Positions 35,325 through 44,692 of a stretch of 64,000 nt of DNA are shown here, in pieces. The notes beneath the pieces were generated by a model, which saw only the letters and a program-made list of their open reading frames with translations, was not told the DNA's origin and did no database searches. Numbering within the stretch: the first letter of the stretch is position 1; each line of letters begins with the position of its first letter. The translations under genes and the position numbers were made by a program. Where the stretch lies: contig NZ_CP009283.1 in assembly GCF_000758625.1 (NCBI RefSeq), forward strand, positions 7,224,922 to 7,288,921, written 5' to 3'. The stretch is from Paenibacillus sp. FSL R7-0273. GTDB lineage: Bacteria > Bacillota > Bacilli > Paenibacillales > Paenibacillaceae.

Positions 35325-35371
35325 AATAAAAACGAACGATCACACAAAGAAATGTATGATCGTTCGGATAT
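35325..35371 (-). terminator. terminator after dnaB with PurBox-like arms
   Basis: CGAACGATCA (35333-35342) and TGATCGTTCG (35357-35366) form a 10-bp stem; on the minus strand TTTTTATTT follows, so it ends the dnaB transcript. Each arm also reads as part of an inverted PurBox (consensus AWWWCCGAACWWT): the 35371-35359 arm differs at one position. The element is about 160 bases before purA. Confidence 0.75.
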
Positions 35372-35384
35372 TGCGCATAATTCC

Positions 35385-36746
35385 CTAGCCTGCAAACGGT
35401 TCGGAGTGCGCCCGCTCGTAGTTGACGAACTTGTTAAAGTTCTTCAGGAATACAAGCTCCACGGTGCCTACGGGGCCGTTACGCTGCTTGGCAATAATAA
35501 TTTCAATGATATTCTTCTTCTCCGTGTCCTGGTTATAGTAATCATCACGGTACAGGAAGGCTACGATATCCGCATCCTGCTCGATCGAACCGGATTCACG
35601 AAGGTCACTCATCATCGGGCGCTTATCCTGGCGCTGCTCCACACCGCGGCTGAGCTGGGACAGGGCAATGACCGGCACATCCAGCTCACGGGCTATCTGC
35701 TTCAGGGTACGGGAGATCTCAGAGACCTCCTGCTGGCGGTTCTCGCCGGCTTTACCGCGGCCCTGAATCAGCTGCAGATAGTCAATGACGATCATGCCGA
35801 GACCTTTTTCCTTCTTCAGCCTGCGGCATTTGGCGCGGATATCGGTAACTGTAATTCCGGGCGTATCATCAATGTAAATTTCCGACTCACCCAGGGCCTG
35901 GATGCCCATCGTCAGCTTGGACCAGTCATCATCATTCTTGAATTCACCCGTACGCATAATGTTGGCATCCAGATTAGCTTCGGCGCAGATCATACGCTGG
36001 ACCAGCTGCGCCGCCGACATTTCCAGACTGAAGATCGCTACAGTCTCTTTGGCCCGGACCGCTACATTCTGGCATATATTCAGTGCAAACGCCGTCTTGC
36101 CGACAGAAGGGCGGGCAGCAACAATGATCAGGTCATTGCGCTGAAAGCCGTTAGTCATATGGTCAAGATCCACGAAGCCGCTCGGAATCCCCGAGGTGCC
36201 ACCCTTATTCTGATGGAGCAATTCCACCCGGTCGAATACTTCCATTACTACATCACGGATAGCAATGAAGCCGCTGCCGCTCCGGCGGTTGGAGATTTCC
36301 AGGATGCGCCGCTCGGCATCACTCAGCATGATGCCTACATCCTCGCCGCCGGTATAGCCCTCGCTGACAATCTGCGTCGCTGTGCGGATAAGCCGCCGCA
36401 GCATCGCCTTTTCTTCAATGATCTGGGCATAGTAGTCCACATTGGCTGCGGTCGGCACTGCATGGGCCAGCTTAGCCAAATAGCTGACACCGCCGATATC
36501 CTCAAGCTCCCCCTTATCCTGCAGCCGGGAGGTCAGTGTAATCAGGTCAATCGGCTGGCTCTCTTCTCCGAGCTGCACCATCGCCTCAAAGATCATCTGA
36601 TGCGGTTTGTCGTAGAAGTCTTCGGTGTTCACCCGCTCCATCGCCGTAATCAGCGCTTCATCATTCAGCAGAACAGCGCCTAATACAGCCTGCTCCGCTT
36701 CCAGGTTCTGCGGGGGAATCCGATCGAAAAAGAGATCTCCGCCCAT
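35385..36746 (-). CDS. dnaB: replicative DNA helicase DnaB (B. subtilis DnaC)
   Basis: 453 residues. The helical N-terminal domain (PPQNLEAEQAVLGAVLL) is followed by a RecA-like motor with Walker A ARPSVGKTAFAL, Walker B MIVIDYLQLI and the SQLSRGVEQR arginine-finger region. It unwinds DNA as a hexamer at the fork. GGAGG precedes the ATG at 36746, one base beyond the rplI stop codon. It belongs to the yybS-gdpP-rplI-dnaB block conserved in Bacillales. Confidence 0.97.
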   Translation of the reverse strand: MGGDLFFDRIPPQNLEAEQAVLGAVLLNDEALITAMERVNTEDFYDKPHQMIFEAMVQLGEESQPIDLITLTSRLQDKGELEDIGGVSYLAKLAHAVPTAANVDYYAQIIEEKAMLRRLIRTATQIVSEGYTGGEDVGIMLSDAERRILEISNRRSGSGFIAIRDVVMEVFDRVELLHQNKGGTSGIPSGFVDLDHMTNGFQRNDLIIVAARPSVGKTAFALNICQNVAVRAKETVAIFSLEMSAAQLVQRMICAEANLDANIMRTGEFKNDDDWSKLTMGIQALGESEIYIDDTPGITVTDIRAKCRRLKKEKGLGMIVIDYLQLIQGRGKAGENRQQEVSEISRTLKQIARELDVPVIALSQLSRGVEQRQDKRPMMSDLRESGSIEQDADIVAFLYRDDYYNQDTEKKNIIEIIIAKQRNGPVGTVELVFLKNFNKFVNYERAHSEPFAG

Positions 36747-36747
36747 T

Positions 36748-37194
36748 TTACTCCTCCGTTACCTGAACCGTGAGGTTAGCCTTTACTTCAGTGTGCAGCT
36801 TCACATGAATCTGGAATTTACCGACATGGCGGATCGGATCATTCAGCTCAATCTTGCGCTTGTCAATTACGATACCCTGGGTGGCTGCCAGTGTCTCAGC
36901 AATCTGCTTGCTGGTAATAGCCCCGAACAGACGGCCGCCTTCACCGGATTTCGCTTTTAACGTCAGTGTCAGCTCGTCCAGCTTCTTGCCAAGCTGTACA
37001 GCCTCCTCTTTCTCCTGCTCCTTCTTGCGCAGCTCTGCAGCAGCCTGGTTCTCCAGGGTCTTTACATTACCCTCCGTAGCCGGACGCACGAGTCCGCGCG
37101 GCAGCAGGAAGTTAGTTGCATAGCCTTCCGATACCTCTTTAACCTGTCCTTTTTTGCCTTGACCCTTAACATCCTTTAAGAAAATGACCTTCAT
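36748..37194 (-). CDS. rplI: 50S ribosomal protein L9
   Basis: 148 residues. N-terminal rRNA-binding motif [23 protein letters not shown], then a long connecting helix and a C-terminal domain, the standard L9 layout. It overlaps gdpP by four bases and is followed at once by dnaB. Confidence 0.97.
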   Translation of the reverse strand: MKVIFLKDVKGQGKKGQVKEVSEGYATNFLLPRGLVRPATEGNVKTLENQAAAELRKKEQEKEEAVQLGKKLDELTLTLKAKSGEGGRLFGAITSKQIAETLAATQGIVIDKRKIELNDPIRHVGKFQIHVKLHTEVKANLTVQVTEE

Positions 37195-39200
37195 TCGAAC
37201 AGCCCCTCTTTCGCTTCAATTTCAGCCAGCACTTCCAGCAGTCTGGCCTCTGCTTCCTTACAGGTTCCTTCAAGCTGCACAGCCGCGTTGGACAGATGCC
37301 CCCCGCCGCCCAGCTTTTCCATCACAACCTGCACATTCATTCTGCCGAGTGAACGGGCACTGATGCCGATCAGGCCGTCAGGCCGCTCGCTGATGACAAA
37401 GGATGCCACCACATTCGTCATGCCGAGCAGAGTATCGGCAGTTTGGGCAATGAGCAGCTGGGGAATTTTCATCCCCGGTGCAGTTACAACCAGCGCTATG
37501 TGATCATATACCATCCGCGCATGCTTGATAATTTCAGCTTTGGAGATATACTCCTGCAGATCCTCCTTCAGCATACGCTGAATCAGGATGGTGTCTGCTC
37601 CGATCCGCCGCAGGAAGCCTGCCGCCTCAAACGTGCGTGATCCCGTATGGAGAGCAAAATGCTTTGTATCGACCGTTATTCCGGCCAGCAGCATTGTTGC
37701 CTCCAGCGGGGTCAGCTTGATTTTGTCGTGGATATACTGCAGCAGCTCTGTTACCAGCTCACAGGTCGAGGAAGCATACGGCTCCAGATAGACCAGCACC
37801 GCATCATTAATGAACTCCTCACCCCTCCGGTGATGGTCGACCACAACGATCCGGCTGGCATACTGCACAAGCCTCGGCTCCATCGTCATAGAAGCTTTAT
37901 GGGTATCTACAACGATCAGCAGGGTATGCTCAGTCATAATCTGCAGTGCCTGCTCTGTACTGATAAAGCTCCGGTGCAGATCCTCATCCCGCTTAATCTG
38001 CTCCATCATCCGGGTAATGGAGGGATTCGGCCCCTCCAGGACGATACTCGCTTCCACATTGTACATCTGCGCCGCCTTAAGCAGGCCGATTGAAGCACCG
38101 ATCGCATCGATGTCCGGCGTGCGGTGGCCCATAATCAGCACCTTGTCGCTCTCCTGCATCAGATCGCGCAGTGCATGGGCAATGACTCTGGCCCGGACTC
38201 TGGTCCGCTTCTCGGCGGCATTGCTCTTGCCCCCGTAGAAGGACAGCCGCTGCCCGGCCTTTACTGCAGCCTGGTCACCGCCGCGTCCAAGCGCCATATC
38301 CAGGCTGGACTGCGCCAATGCCCCCAGCTCACTGGCGGATTCTGAGCCGTACGCCAGGCCGATGCTTAATGTCATCGGCACCTTAAGATCAGCTGTCATT
38401 TCGCGCACCTCATCAAGGATCACAAAACGGCTCTCCTCCAGCGCCTGCAGACTGCGGTGATTGAGCAGCATAAGATACCGCTCCGAAGACAGTCTCCGCA
38501 AATACACCTCGAACTGCTTGCTCCACTCTGTAATCTCACTGGCTACCTTGGCAATCAGCGAGGTGCGCTGCTGGTCATCCATGCCCTGGGCTGCCTCATC
38601 AAGATTGTCCATCATGACAATGCCGATAGCCAGCTTCTCTTCCTCATAACGCTCACGAAGCACAACAAGCTCCGTAATATCGTACAGGTACAGCATCCGC
38701 TCACTGGGGATCATTACAGCCTGATAATACCGGTCATCTACACTGATCTCCTGTCTGATATCCTTCAGTGTGCCGGCATCCCTGGCGGCCTCGCGCTTAA
38801 CAGGTCCCCCGCCGGCCAGTGCAGGCACGATGTCCGGAAGCAGCTCCTGGAGCTCCTCACCCACCAGCGTCTTACGGCTGAAGATTTCACTGGCGTTGCG
38901 GTTATGCCACTCTACAGTACGGTCTTCACTGTACAGGATGATACCCAGCGGAAGCTGGCTGACTGCCTCACCCTCGACCCGCTTAATCCGGAAGGACAGC
39001 CCGTTGATATACTCAACCAGATTGCGCCGGAAGGAGAGCTCCGCCTGCAGCATAGAGAAGCACAGTGTGCCTGCCAGAAACAGGCTGGCTACACCCAGAA
39101 CCCAGTTATAGCTGCTGACGATGATAATAAGGACCAGCATCAGCAGGAACGCCCATACGGTATGATAGCCGTGCCAGCGTCTTTGCAGAAATTTAGGCAT
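37191..39200 (-). CDS. gdpP: cyclic-di-AMP phosphodiesterase GdpP
   Basis: 669 residues. Two N-terminal membrane helices (about 13-50), a PAS-like domain, a degenerate GGDEF domain, then DHH ([16 protein letters not shown], with DTHKASM and [11 protein letters not shown]) and DHHA1 with [10 protein letters not shown]. It cleaves c-di-AMP to pApA and so affects potassium balance, wall stress and beta-lactam tolerance. Translation is coupled with rplI through a four-base overlap, and yybS lies 11 bases upstream. Confidence 0.95.
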   Translation of the reverse strand: MPKFLQRRWHGYHTVWAFLLMLVLIIIVSSYNWVLGVASLFLAGTLCFSMLQAELSFRRNLVEYINGLSFRIKRVEGEAVSQLPLGIILYSEDRTVEWHNRNASEIFSRKTLVGEELQELLPDIVPALAGGGPVKREAARDAGTLKDIRQEISVDDRYYQAVMIPSERMLYLYDITELVVLRERYEEEKLAIGIVMMDNLDEAAQGMDDQQRTSLIAKVASEITEWSKQFEVYLRRLSSERYLMLLNHRSLQALEESRFVILDEVREMTADLKVPMTLSIGLAYGSESASELGALAQSSLDMALGRGGDQAAVKAGQRLSFYGGKSNAAEKRTRVRARVIAHALRDLMQESDKVLIMGHRTPDIDAIGASIGLLKAAQMYNVEASIVLEGPNPSITRMMEQIKRDEDLHRSFISTEQALQIMTEHTLLIVVDTHKASMTMEPRLVQYASRIVVVDHHRRGEEFINDAVLVYLEPYASSTCELVTELLQYIHDKIKLTPLEATMLLAGITVDTKHFALHTGSRTFEAAGFLRRIGADTILIQRMLKEDLQEYISKAEIIKHARMVYDHIALVVTAPGMKIPQLLIAQTADTLLGMTNVVASFVISERPDGLIGISARSLGRMNVQVVMEKLGGGGHLSNAAVQLEGTCKEAEARLLEVLAEIEAKEGLFE

Positions 39201-39211
39201 GACCTCTCACC

Positions 39212-40129
39212 CTATCGTTTCGATTTCTTCACAAGCTCCCGCAGCGGGAACGCGATGTCGATAACCCCGATAATCCAGAGCCCCGGCACCCATAGCACCA
39301 GCAGCGACAGCAGGATCGCCACAACCTTGCTCCACTTGAGCTCATGGACAATATAGAACATGAATCCGATAGTCTGAATGATAAACACAGCCTGAAGCAG
39401 CGGAAGCAGGTTCGCGCTGATCATCGGCATAAAGCCGCTGTCTGAGTTCCCGAAGATAAAGGTAATCACAACACCAATCAGATAATACCAGATAAACGAT
39501 CTCGAAAGTCTCCAGTCCCGTGCAGGCTTCAGCCTTGGGACCGCATATTCCATACTGTTCAGAATAGGCCGGACAATGGAGTGGGTAATAACGGCCATGA
39601 TAAAGGAGCTTATAATCAGTGTGATAGGAATGACCTGAATGGTCCGGAAGCTGATATCACTTATGTCCTTGGAGGTAAGAACAAACTCGCTTGCCAGCGG
39701 ATTGCCTGTGCCCAGGTCAGCGAACATGGCCGCAACCATTTCCACTGTATCGGTTATATAGCTGGACAGGTCGAAATTGAACAGCGCCACTCCTACAACC
39801 AGCAGCAGCAAAAACTCACCCAGGATGGTTACAGTTCCGGCAAGGATGGTGGACAGCGCCGAGGCGCGTTTCTTGTACCAGCGTCCCATAACGAGCGCAG
39901 GGATCAGAAAATAGAGCGCTAACAGTACATAAACGGGTGTAATCAGGCCTACAATCAGTAAAACGGGCAACAGATGCAGAATAAACTGTTTAGTGTTCAG
40001 GGTTGTGAACAGCACTACAGCCGGAATAGTCAGAAACAATGTAGTAATGATTAGCAGCGGAGTCGATAAAGATAGCAGCAGCAGTAAGTATGCAACGCTC
40101 CATGCCACAGATGTCCAGCGGAATTTCAA
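39212..40129 (-). CDS. yybS: DUF2232 membrane protein YybS
   Basis: 305 residues with about eight hydrophobic helices and a basic C-terminus (RELVKKSKR). It is the DUF2232/YybS protein found before gdpP in most Bacillales; function unknown. Relatives resemble S-components of ECF transporters. It follows the MazG-like gene by six bases, and gdpP begins 11 bases after it. Confidence 0.88.
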   Translation of the reverse strand: MKFRWTSVAWSVAYLLLLLSLSTPLLIITTLFLTIPAVVLFTTLNTKQFILHLLPVLLIVGLITPVYVLLALYFLIPALVMGRWYKKRASALSTILAGTVTILGEFLLLLVVGVALFNFDLSSYITDTVEMVAAMFADLGTGNPLASEFVLTSKDISDISFRTIQVIPITLIISSFIMAVITHSIVRPILNSMEYAVPRLKPARDWRLSRSFIWYYLIGVVITFIFGNSDSGFMPMISANLLPLLQAVFIIQTIGFMFYIVHELKWSKVVAILLSLLVLWVPGLWIIGVIDIAFPLRELVKKSKR

Positions 40130-40135
40130 CAGTTT

Positions 40136-40447
40136 TCACCTCTTACGCATATGTTCTTCTAGTGCAGATATATCCTGGTACCATTCTTCAAGCTGATGCC
40201 CCTCCTGCTTGTGCTTCCTCAGCTTCTCCAGCAGCAGGTCATCAAGCTCACGGTAAGGGAGACCCAGCCGGCGCCCCAGTATATAAGAGCTCATAATCAG
40301 ACTGGCCAGACTGTCGCCGACCCGGGCGGTACTGCCTTCCCAGAGTGCCTTAAACAGCCGTGACACCTGGTCAATCACTTCGGTCTTTAACCACTCAATT
40401 ACCTTGGCGCGTTTGGCCACATCCAGATCCTTCGGCACATTGGGCAT
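40136..40447 (-). CDS. MazG-like family protein
   Basis: 103 residues, all helical. The pattern around LFKALWEGSTARVGDSLASLIMSSYILGRRLGL is that of the MazG-like Bacillales family (PF12643). Some MazG-fold proteins hydrolyse nucleoside triphosphates, but the full EExxE/ExxD metal set is not evident, so activity is doubtful. It is the first gene of the yybS-gdpP-rplI-dnaB run. Confidence 0.78.
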   Translation of the reverse strand: MPNVPKDLDVAKRAKVIEWLKTEVIDQVSRLFKALWEGSTARVGDSLASLIMSSYILGRRLGLPYRELDDLLLEKLRKHKQEGHQLEEWYQDISALEEHMRKR

Positions 40448-40564
40448 ATCTCTCTACCTCCGGCAAAAAGCATTATTCTCCATTATAGCATAAATATTTC
40501 GCGGTCACACAAGGCCCCCGCCCCTTAAGGCCTACTGCCCTGCAGCCCTTCAAAACAGCCTCTT

Positions 40565-40607
40565 CAAAAAAGGCCCGCATTCCGTTACCGCCGGAAATAC
40601 AGGCCTT
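40565..40607 (-). terminator. terminator after the CBS-protein gene
   Basis: AAGGCC (40570-40575) and GGCCTT (40602-40607) with an inner TTCCG/CGGAA stem; six T on the minus strand. Confidence 0.7.
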
Positions 40608-40648
40608 GGTGCACCGTTTGCTTTTAATACTGCCGGACTGCCGGAAAG

Positions 40649-41080
40649 TTACAATGATTCCTGTGCCTGCGACTGCCGTGAGACAACCTTCTCGCAGTAT
40701 TCAATAATCTGGCTCCGGCGGACAATGCCGATAAACCGGTTCATATCGTCGACCACCGGCACAAAGTTTTGCACCTTAGCCAAATTAATCAGATCTTCCA
40801 TATCCGCATCAATGGAGACCGGCAGATTATTCATCCGCAGCGGAACATCCTTAAGCAGAAATTTGGAAGCATTCTCAAAAGTGACCGTACCACCCGAATC
40901 CTTCATGTACCATAGCAGATCACCCTCTGTCACGGTCCCGGCATATTCTCCGTTTCTGTTCAGAATCGGAACTGCCGTATAGCGGTGAAATTCCATCCTC
41001 TCCAGAGTCTGGCGCAGCGTAGAATCCAGTGTAACGCAGGCCACCTCCTGCTTAGGAAGTAAAAAAAACGCAATATTCAT
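40649..41080 (-). CDS. CBS-pair domain protein
   Basis: 143 residues consisting of two CBS motifs (about 8-65 and 75-130; TAVPILNRNGEYAGTVTEGDLLW and FVPVVDDMNRFIGIVRRSQII). Such stand-alone pairs bind adenine nucleotides or c-di-AMP and act on partner proteins; B. subtilis relatives of this type (YkuL/DarB) bind c-di-AMP. It lies near gdpP, which destroys c-di-AMP, so a role as c-di-AMP receptor is a reasonable but unproven guess. The ATG at 41080 has GAGGAGG eight bases upstream. Confidence 0.82.
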   Translation of the reverse strand: MNIAFFLLPKQEVACVTLDSTLRQTLERMEFHRYTAVPILNRNGEYAGTVTEGDLLWYMKDSGGTVTFENASKFLLKDVPLRMNNLPVSIDADMEDLINLAKVQNFVPVVDDMNRFIGIVRRSQIIEYCEKVVSRQSQAQESL

Positions 41081-41193
41081 CTCCTGATCCTCCTCAAAGA
41101 ATTCCGAAGGAATTAACCCTGCTTCTAAGGGCACCCGTAATAATACGCATTACCCGGCAAGTAGTTCCACTTCATTATACCATGAAGACAGTA

Positions 41194-41228
41194 AACAGCA
41201 GCCACTAACATTACACATGGCTGCTGTT
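41194..41228. terminator. strong hairpin between CBS and LCP genes
   Basis: AACAGCAGCC (41194-41203) pairs perfectly with GGCTGCTGTT (41219-41228). A T run follows on the plus strand; on the minus strand only three T, so it may still end the LCP transcript or act as an RNA stabiliser. Confidence 0.55.
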
Positions 41229-41256
41229 TTTATAAAGGCTGTGAACTTCCGGGCAG

Positions 41257-42294
41257 TTACTCTGCTGCTGCTGTAGCCTTTGGCTTCAGCGCATCTTCGG
41301 CTTTTCCGGGCTCTATCAACTGGCTGACAGGTGTGCTTGCACTCATCCAGTTGTCGATCATCGCCTGTGCCTCACTAAGGTCTTCCTCATCAACGATGTC
41401 ATAATAGACCCCATCGATTCTTTGTCCCTCACCCATGACCGTGAAGCTGGAAATATCCATGTCCTTGCCGCCCATGAATTTTTTGGCCAGGCTGATAATC
41501 AGCGACGGCTCCATGTCCGTCTTGAAATTCTCGCCCATGATATCAAGCAGCTCAGGAATTTTACCGATCTGGCTGATTGATAACATTTTATTCGCTACGA
41601 CGTCAATAAAGACCTGCTGACGCTTGGTCCGGTTGAAATCACTGTCCTCCCGGTAGCGGGTATAGTTAAGCGCCTCTTCACCGTTATAGCTGGACTTGCC
41701 GCCTTTAATGGTGAACTTTTCGTGATCGGCGCCTTTGTTAACGATATCCTTTTTGATCGGCAGCGGAACTCCGTCAATCGCATCCACCGCATTCTTCAGC
41801 CCCTGAAAGTTAATTGTGGCATAATATTGAATATCATGGCCGAGCAGCGCCTCCAGTGTATCCTTAGCCATTTGCTGACCGCCGAAGGCATACGCATGCG
41901 TAATTTTATCCTTTTTATTATCCCTGTGCCCGATGATCTCCGTATACGTATCACGGGGAATGGATATCAGCAGAAGCTTGTAGTCTTCCGGGCGGACAAC
42001 CGCATAAATCATCGTATCCGAGCGGGCCGTTTCGTTACCGCGCTGGTCCGTCCCGAGCAGCATCAGCGAAAACGGGTCACTTTTAAAGGCCACAGGCTCC
42101 GGTTTGACAGTAGTTGTATTGTCCTTAACAAGCGGTACGTAGGATTCCTCCTCCAGCTTCGCCTCCACCTGGTCCGAGAGGAACAGGTCAAAGGCCAGCA
42201 CCGCAAGCGGCTTCTGGAACAAAAAGCCTCCAAGAAGGATAACGGCAAGGGTTATAAGGGCTATATACCTTTTTTTAAATTTTTTCTTATTCAT
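41257..42294 (-). CDS. LytR-CpsA-Psr family glycopolymer transferase
   Basis: 345 residues. A short basic N-terminus and one membrane helix (about 10-28) place the LCP domain outside. Conserved parts are LLGTDQRGNETARSDTMIY, SIPRDTYTEI and NYTRYREDSDFNRTKRQQ, with the arginines and aspartates that bind the polyprenyl diphosphate substrate. LCP enzymes attach wall teichoic acid or other anionic polymers to peptidoglycan. AGGAAACC-type weak site before the ATG. Confidence 0.9.
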   Translation of the reverse strand: MNKKKFKKRYIALITLAVILLGGFLFQKPLAVLAFDLFLSDQVEAKLEEESYVPLVKDNTTTVKPEPVAFKSDPFSLMLLGTDQRGNETARSDTMIYAVVRPEDYKLLLISIPRDTYTEIIGHRDNKKDKITHAYAFGGQQMAKDTLEALLGHDIQYYATINFQGLKNAVDAIDGVPLPIKKDIVNKGADHEKFTIKGGKSSYNGEEALNYTRYREDSDFNRTKRQQVFIDVVANKMLSISQIGKIPELLDIMGENFKTDMEPSLIISLAKKFMGGKDMDISSFTVMGEGQRIDGVYYDIVDEEDLSEAQAMIDNWMSASTPVSQLIEPGKAEDALKPKATAAAE

Positions 42295-42627
42295 AAATGG
42301 TTTCCTTCTTTATGGTGGAATATAATGATGGCTTGCTATCTATTTACAATGCCTGCCCCGGCTCTTAGCGGGCACTCATGTCTGGACTTCTCTCAGCTGC
42401 TGTTGCGTTCTGCCCCATTCGTTCGGTCTTAGTGTTCCCCCTTTCAGGAATTAGGGTCGTTCTAAAAGTAGAATAAACCTGGAAATCGGCTTTGACACAG
42501 ACAATATTTCTATTGTAATCACTTAGCCCTCAAAAAGAAATAACAAAAAACGACATTTTTATTGGTCAGCAGCCGGTTGTTCCTAAAGTATATGACGCTG
42601 GAAATGAGGTTTTGATTCATTTTTTAC
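42295..42627. other. noncoding leader/control region upstream of the LCP gene
   Basis: No gene is visible. The stretch contains the probable 5' region of the LCP gene, several AT-rich blocks and a TTTGACAC element near 42489 on the plus strand. I see no convincing promoter pair or known riboswitch. Confidence 0.4.
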
Positions 42628-42681
42628 AAAAAAAAGAACCGTTAAGTCCGCTGCATAACCGCTGCTGTGACTTAAAGGTTC
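42628..42681 (-). terminator. terminator after the substrate-binding protein gene
   Basis: GAACC and GGTTC with a nested TTAAGTC/GACTTAA stem; eight T on the minus strand (42628-42635). Confidence 0.85.
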
Positions 42682-42692
42682 CCGCCGGATGC

Positions 42693-44411
42693 TCAGTCAG
42701 CTTCCCTGATCCACCACTTTTCCGGCTCAACTATATTGCTTATTGAATTAACTCTCACGCCCTGCAGACGCTTGTTCACAGCCGTAATGTTCGTCCGCTC
42801 TGCAAAAAAGAGCATCGGCACCTCTTCATTAATCAGTTGCTGCCATTCATAATAAGTCTGCTTCCGGAATTCCCTGTCATACGCCTTGCCCTCAACACCT
42901 TCACGAATGAGCTCCTCGCTCCGCTCAGAGGACCAGCGGGGATAATTCCACAGGTCAGCTGCCCGCCACAGGCCGGAGGGATCAGGATCACTGGCAAGCC
43001 CCCAGACCCCGTTGAATAATTCAACCGTAGGATCATCGTTCTCCACCGCTTCATAAAAGAGGTTCAGCTCCTTCAGCTGCCCGCCGTTAAGCCGCACATC
43101 AAGGCCGACATCCCGCCAGTCCTGCATAATTGCCTTTGTCCGCTCCTCCGCTGTTTTGCTGCCGCTCATCGCATCATAATGGATGATAAGCTTCTGTCCC
43201 CGGGGATCCTCGCGCATGCCGTCACCGTTAATATCGGTATACCCGGCTTCCTCAAGCAGCGCTTCTGCCTTTTGCGGATCAAACGGATAGGTATTGATTT
43301 CAGTATCAGGGATTTTGGCCCAGCTTGTACTGGGAACCGGCGTCTCTATCAGCTCACCCAGCCCGTAGGAGAAGCGGTTGATAATCCCTTCCCGGTCCAG
43401 TGCATAATACATCGCCTGCCGCAGCCGTTTATCGGCAAACTTCGGATTGTCCATTATGTTCTGCTGTGCCGTCTCGTCCCAGCGCCCGAATTTGAAGCCT
43501 ATGTATTCGTATGATAATTCCGCTGACTGCAGCAGTGTTATATTATCAAGCTCTTTTACAGCAGTATACGTATCCCTTGGCACCGTTCCGATGTCCAGAC
43601 TGCCCTCTTCCAGTAAGCCTGTCAGCTCTCCATCCCCGACAACGGTATAGTTGACTCCATCCAGCAGCGCCTTGCCTTTGTAGTAATGGTCGAACCGCTT
43701 CATCCGGACAAGCTGGCCGGGCTGAATTTCCTCCACCTCAAAGGGTCCAATTCCGATCGGCCGCTTGCGCACCTGGTCACTGTCCGCCATATCCTTTACG
43801 GCTACTCCCTCAAAATACTTTTTATTCATCGGATAAGGCCACAGATTGTCGATGGTATTCACCCTTGGAGAATTAACCGTAATCTTCAAAGTATACGGAT
43901 CAATGACCTTAATTCCGGATAGCTCCTCCGCTTCCCCCCGGTGATAGGCCTCAGCACCCTTGATCATTTCTACGCTGTAATACCGGGGACCTGTGTAATC
44001 CGGGCTGGCGATAGTCTCCAAAGCGAACTTCCAGTCCTCAACCGTCAGCTCATCGCCGTTATGCCAGCGCACACCCGGTCTTATTTTAAATGTAAATTCG
44101 GTATGATCCTCGGATTCCTTCCAGGACGCAATATTAGGTACAGTCGTAAGATCATCCCTTACTGTGAACATCCCTTCGGTAATGAAATCAAGCACATTGG
44201 AATCATCCTCCCCTTCAAAAAAAGCCGGATCGAACATCCCCTGAAACGGAGAGGTATAAGCATAGGTAACGGTACCGCCGGGAACCGCCTTGTCCTCAGC
44301 CTTGTTGTAGCGTACCGCGTAGGAATCGCTGCTTTTGCCTCCTGCACCGTTGCATGCCGTTACAATAAAGGTTGCCAGCAGCAGCAGCGTGCCGATTTTG
44401 ATTTTATGCAT
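42693..44411 (-). CDS. oligopeptide ABC transporter substrate-binding lipoprotein (OppA family)
   Basis: 572 residues. Lipoprotein signal with lipobox FIVTACNG (Cys about 20). The SBP_bac_5 domain has characteristic parts such as FTFKIRPGVRWHNGDELTVEDW and KADKRLRQAMYYALDRE-like helix. It binds peptides or similar solutes outside the membrane and hands them to an ABC permease; no permease genes are near, so it either uses a distant system or acts as a sensor. A perfect cre site 33 bases upstream points to CcpA control. Confidence 0.9.
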   Translation of the reverse strand: MHKIKIGTLLLLATFIVTACNGAGGKSSDSYAVRYNKAEDKAVPGGTVTYAYTSPFQGMFDPAFFEGEDDSNVLDFITEGMFTVRDDLTTVPNIASWKESEDHTEFTFKIRPGVRWHNGDELTVEDWKFALETIASPDYTGPRYYSVEMIKGAEAYHRGEAEELSGIKVIDPYTLKITVNSPRVNTIDNLWPYPMNKKYFEGVAVKDMADSDQVRKRPIGIGPFEVEEIQPGQLVRMKRFDHYYKGKALLDGVNYTVVGDGELTGLLEEGSLDIGTVPRDTYTAVKELDNITLLQSAELSYEYIGFKFGRWDETAQQNIMDNPKFADKRLRQAMYYALDREGIINRFSYGLGELIETPVPSTSWAKIPDTEINTYPFDPQKAEALLEEAGYTDINGDGMREDPRGQKLIIHYDAMSGSKTAEERTKAIMQDWRDVGLDVRLNGGQLKELNLFYEAVENDDPTVELFNGVWGLASDPDPSGLWRAADLWNYPRWSSERSEELIREGVEGKAYDREFRKQTYYEWQQLINEEVPMLFFAERTNITAVNKRLQGVRVNSISNIVEPEKWWIREAD

Positions 44412-44443
44412 GTAGTTCTTCCTTTCTGAGGTACAACCTACTA

Positions 44444-44459
44444 ATGAAAGCGTTTTCTA
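44444..44459 (-). promoter_or_regulatory. perfect cre site (CcpA operator)
   Basis: ATGAAAGCGTTTTCTA matches every constrained position of WTGNAANCGNWNNCWW. It is 33 bases upstream of the substrate-binding lipoprotein start. Confidence 0.7.
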
Positions 44460-44646
44460 CACTTTATTATTGTAAAACACGTTGTATACCAGGCTCATAT
44501 ACATTCCACACTAAGTTATATATCATGTAATGCGTAAATTTTTAAATTCTGAATTTTATCAGCTCCAACTTAGAGAATAACGAAAAATCAGCAGAATGGG
44601 AAGGCAATAATTGGAGAAGGCAGCAATAACCCAGCCCTTTGAGACG

Positions 44647-44674
44647 AAAAAGGCCTGCCTTTTCAGGCAGACCT
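44647..44674 (-). terminator. terminator after the mutS2-like gene
   Basis: AGGCCTGCC (44651-44659) pairs with GGCAGACCT (44666-44674) with one G-U; five T follow on the minus strand. Confidence 0.8.
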
Positions 44675-44692
44675 CCACATTTTCCGTACGGT

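Noticed and set aside
35352..36683. 443-codon plus-strand frame over dnaB
   Set aside because: Shadow of dnaB, which has all helicase motifs.
38457..39356. 299-codon plus-strand frame over gdpP
   Set aside because: Antisense to GdpP with no motifs or ribosome site.
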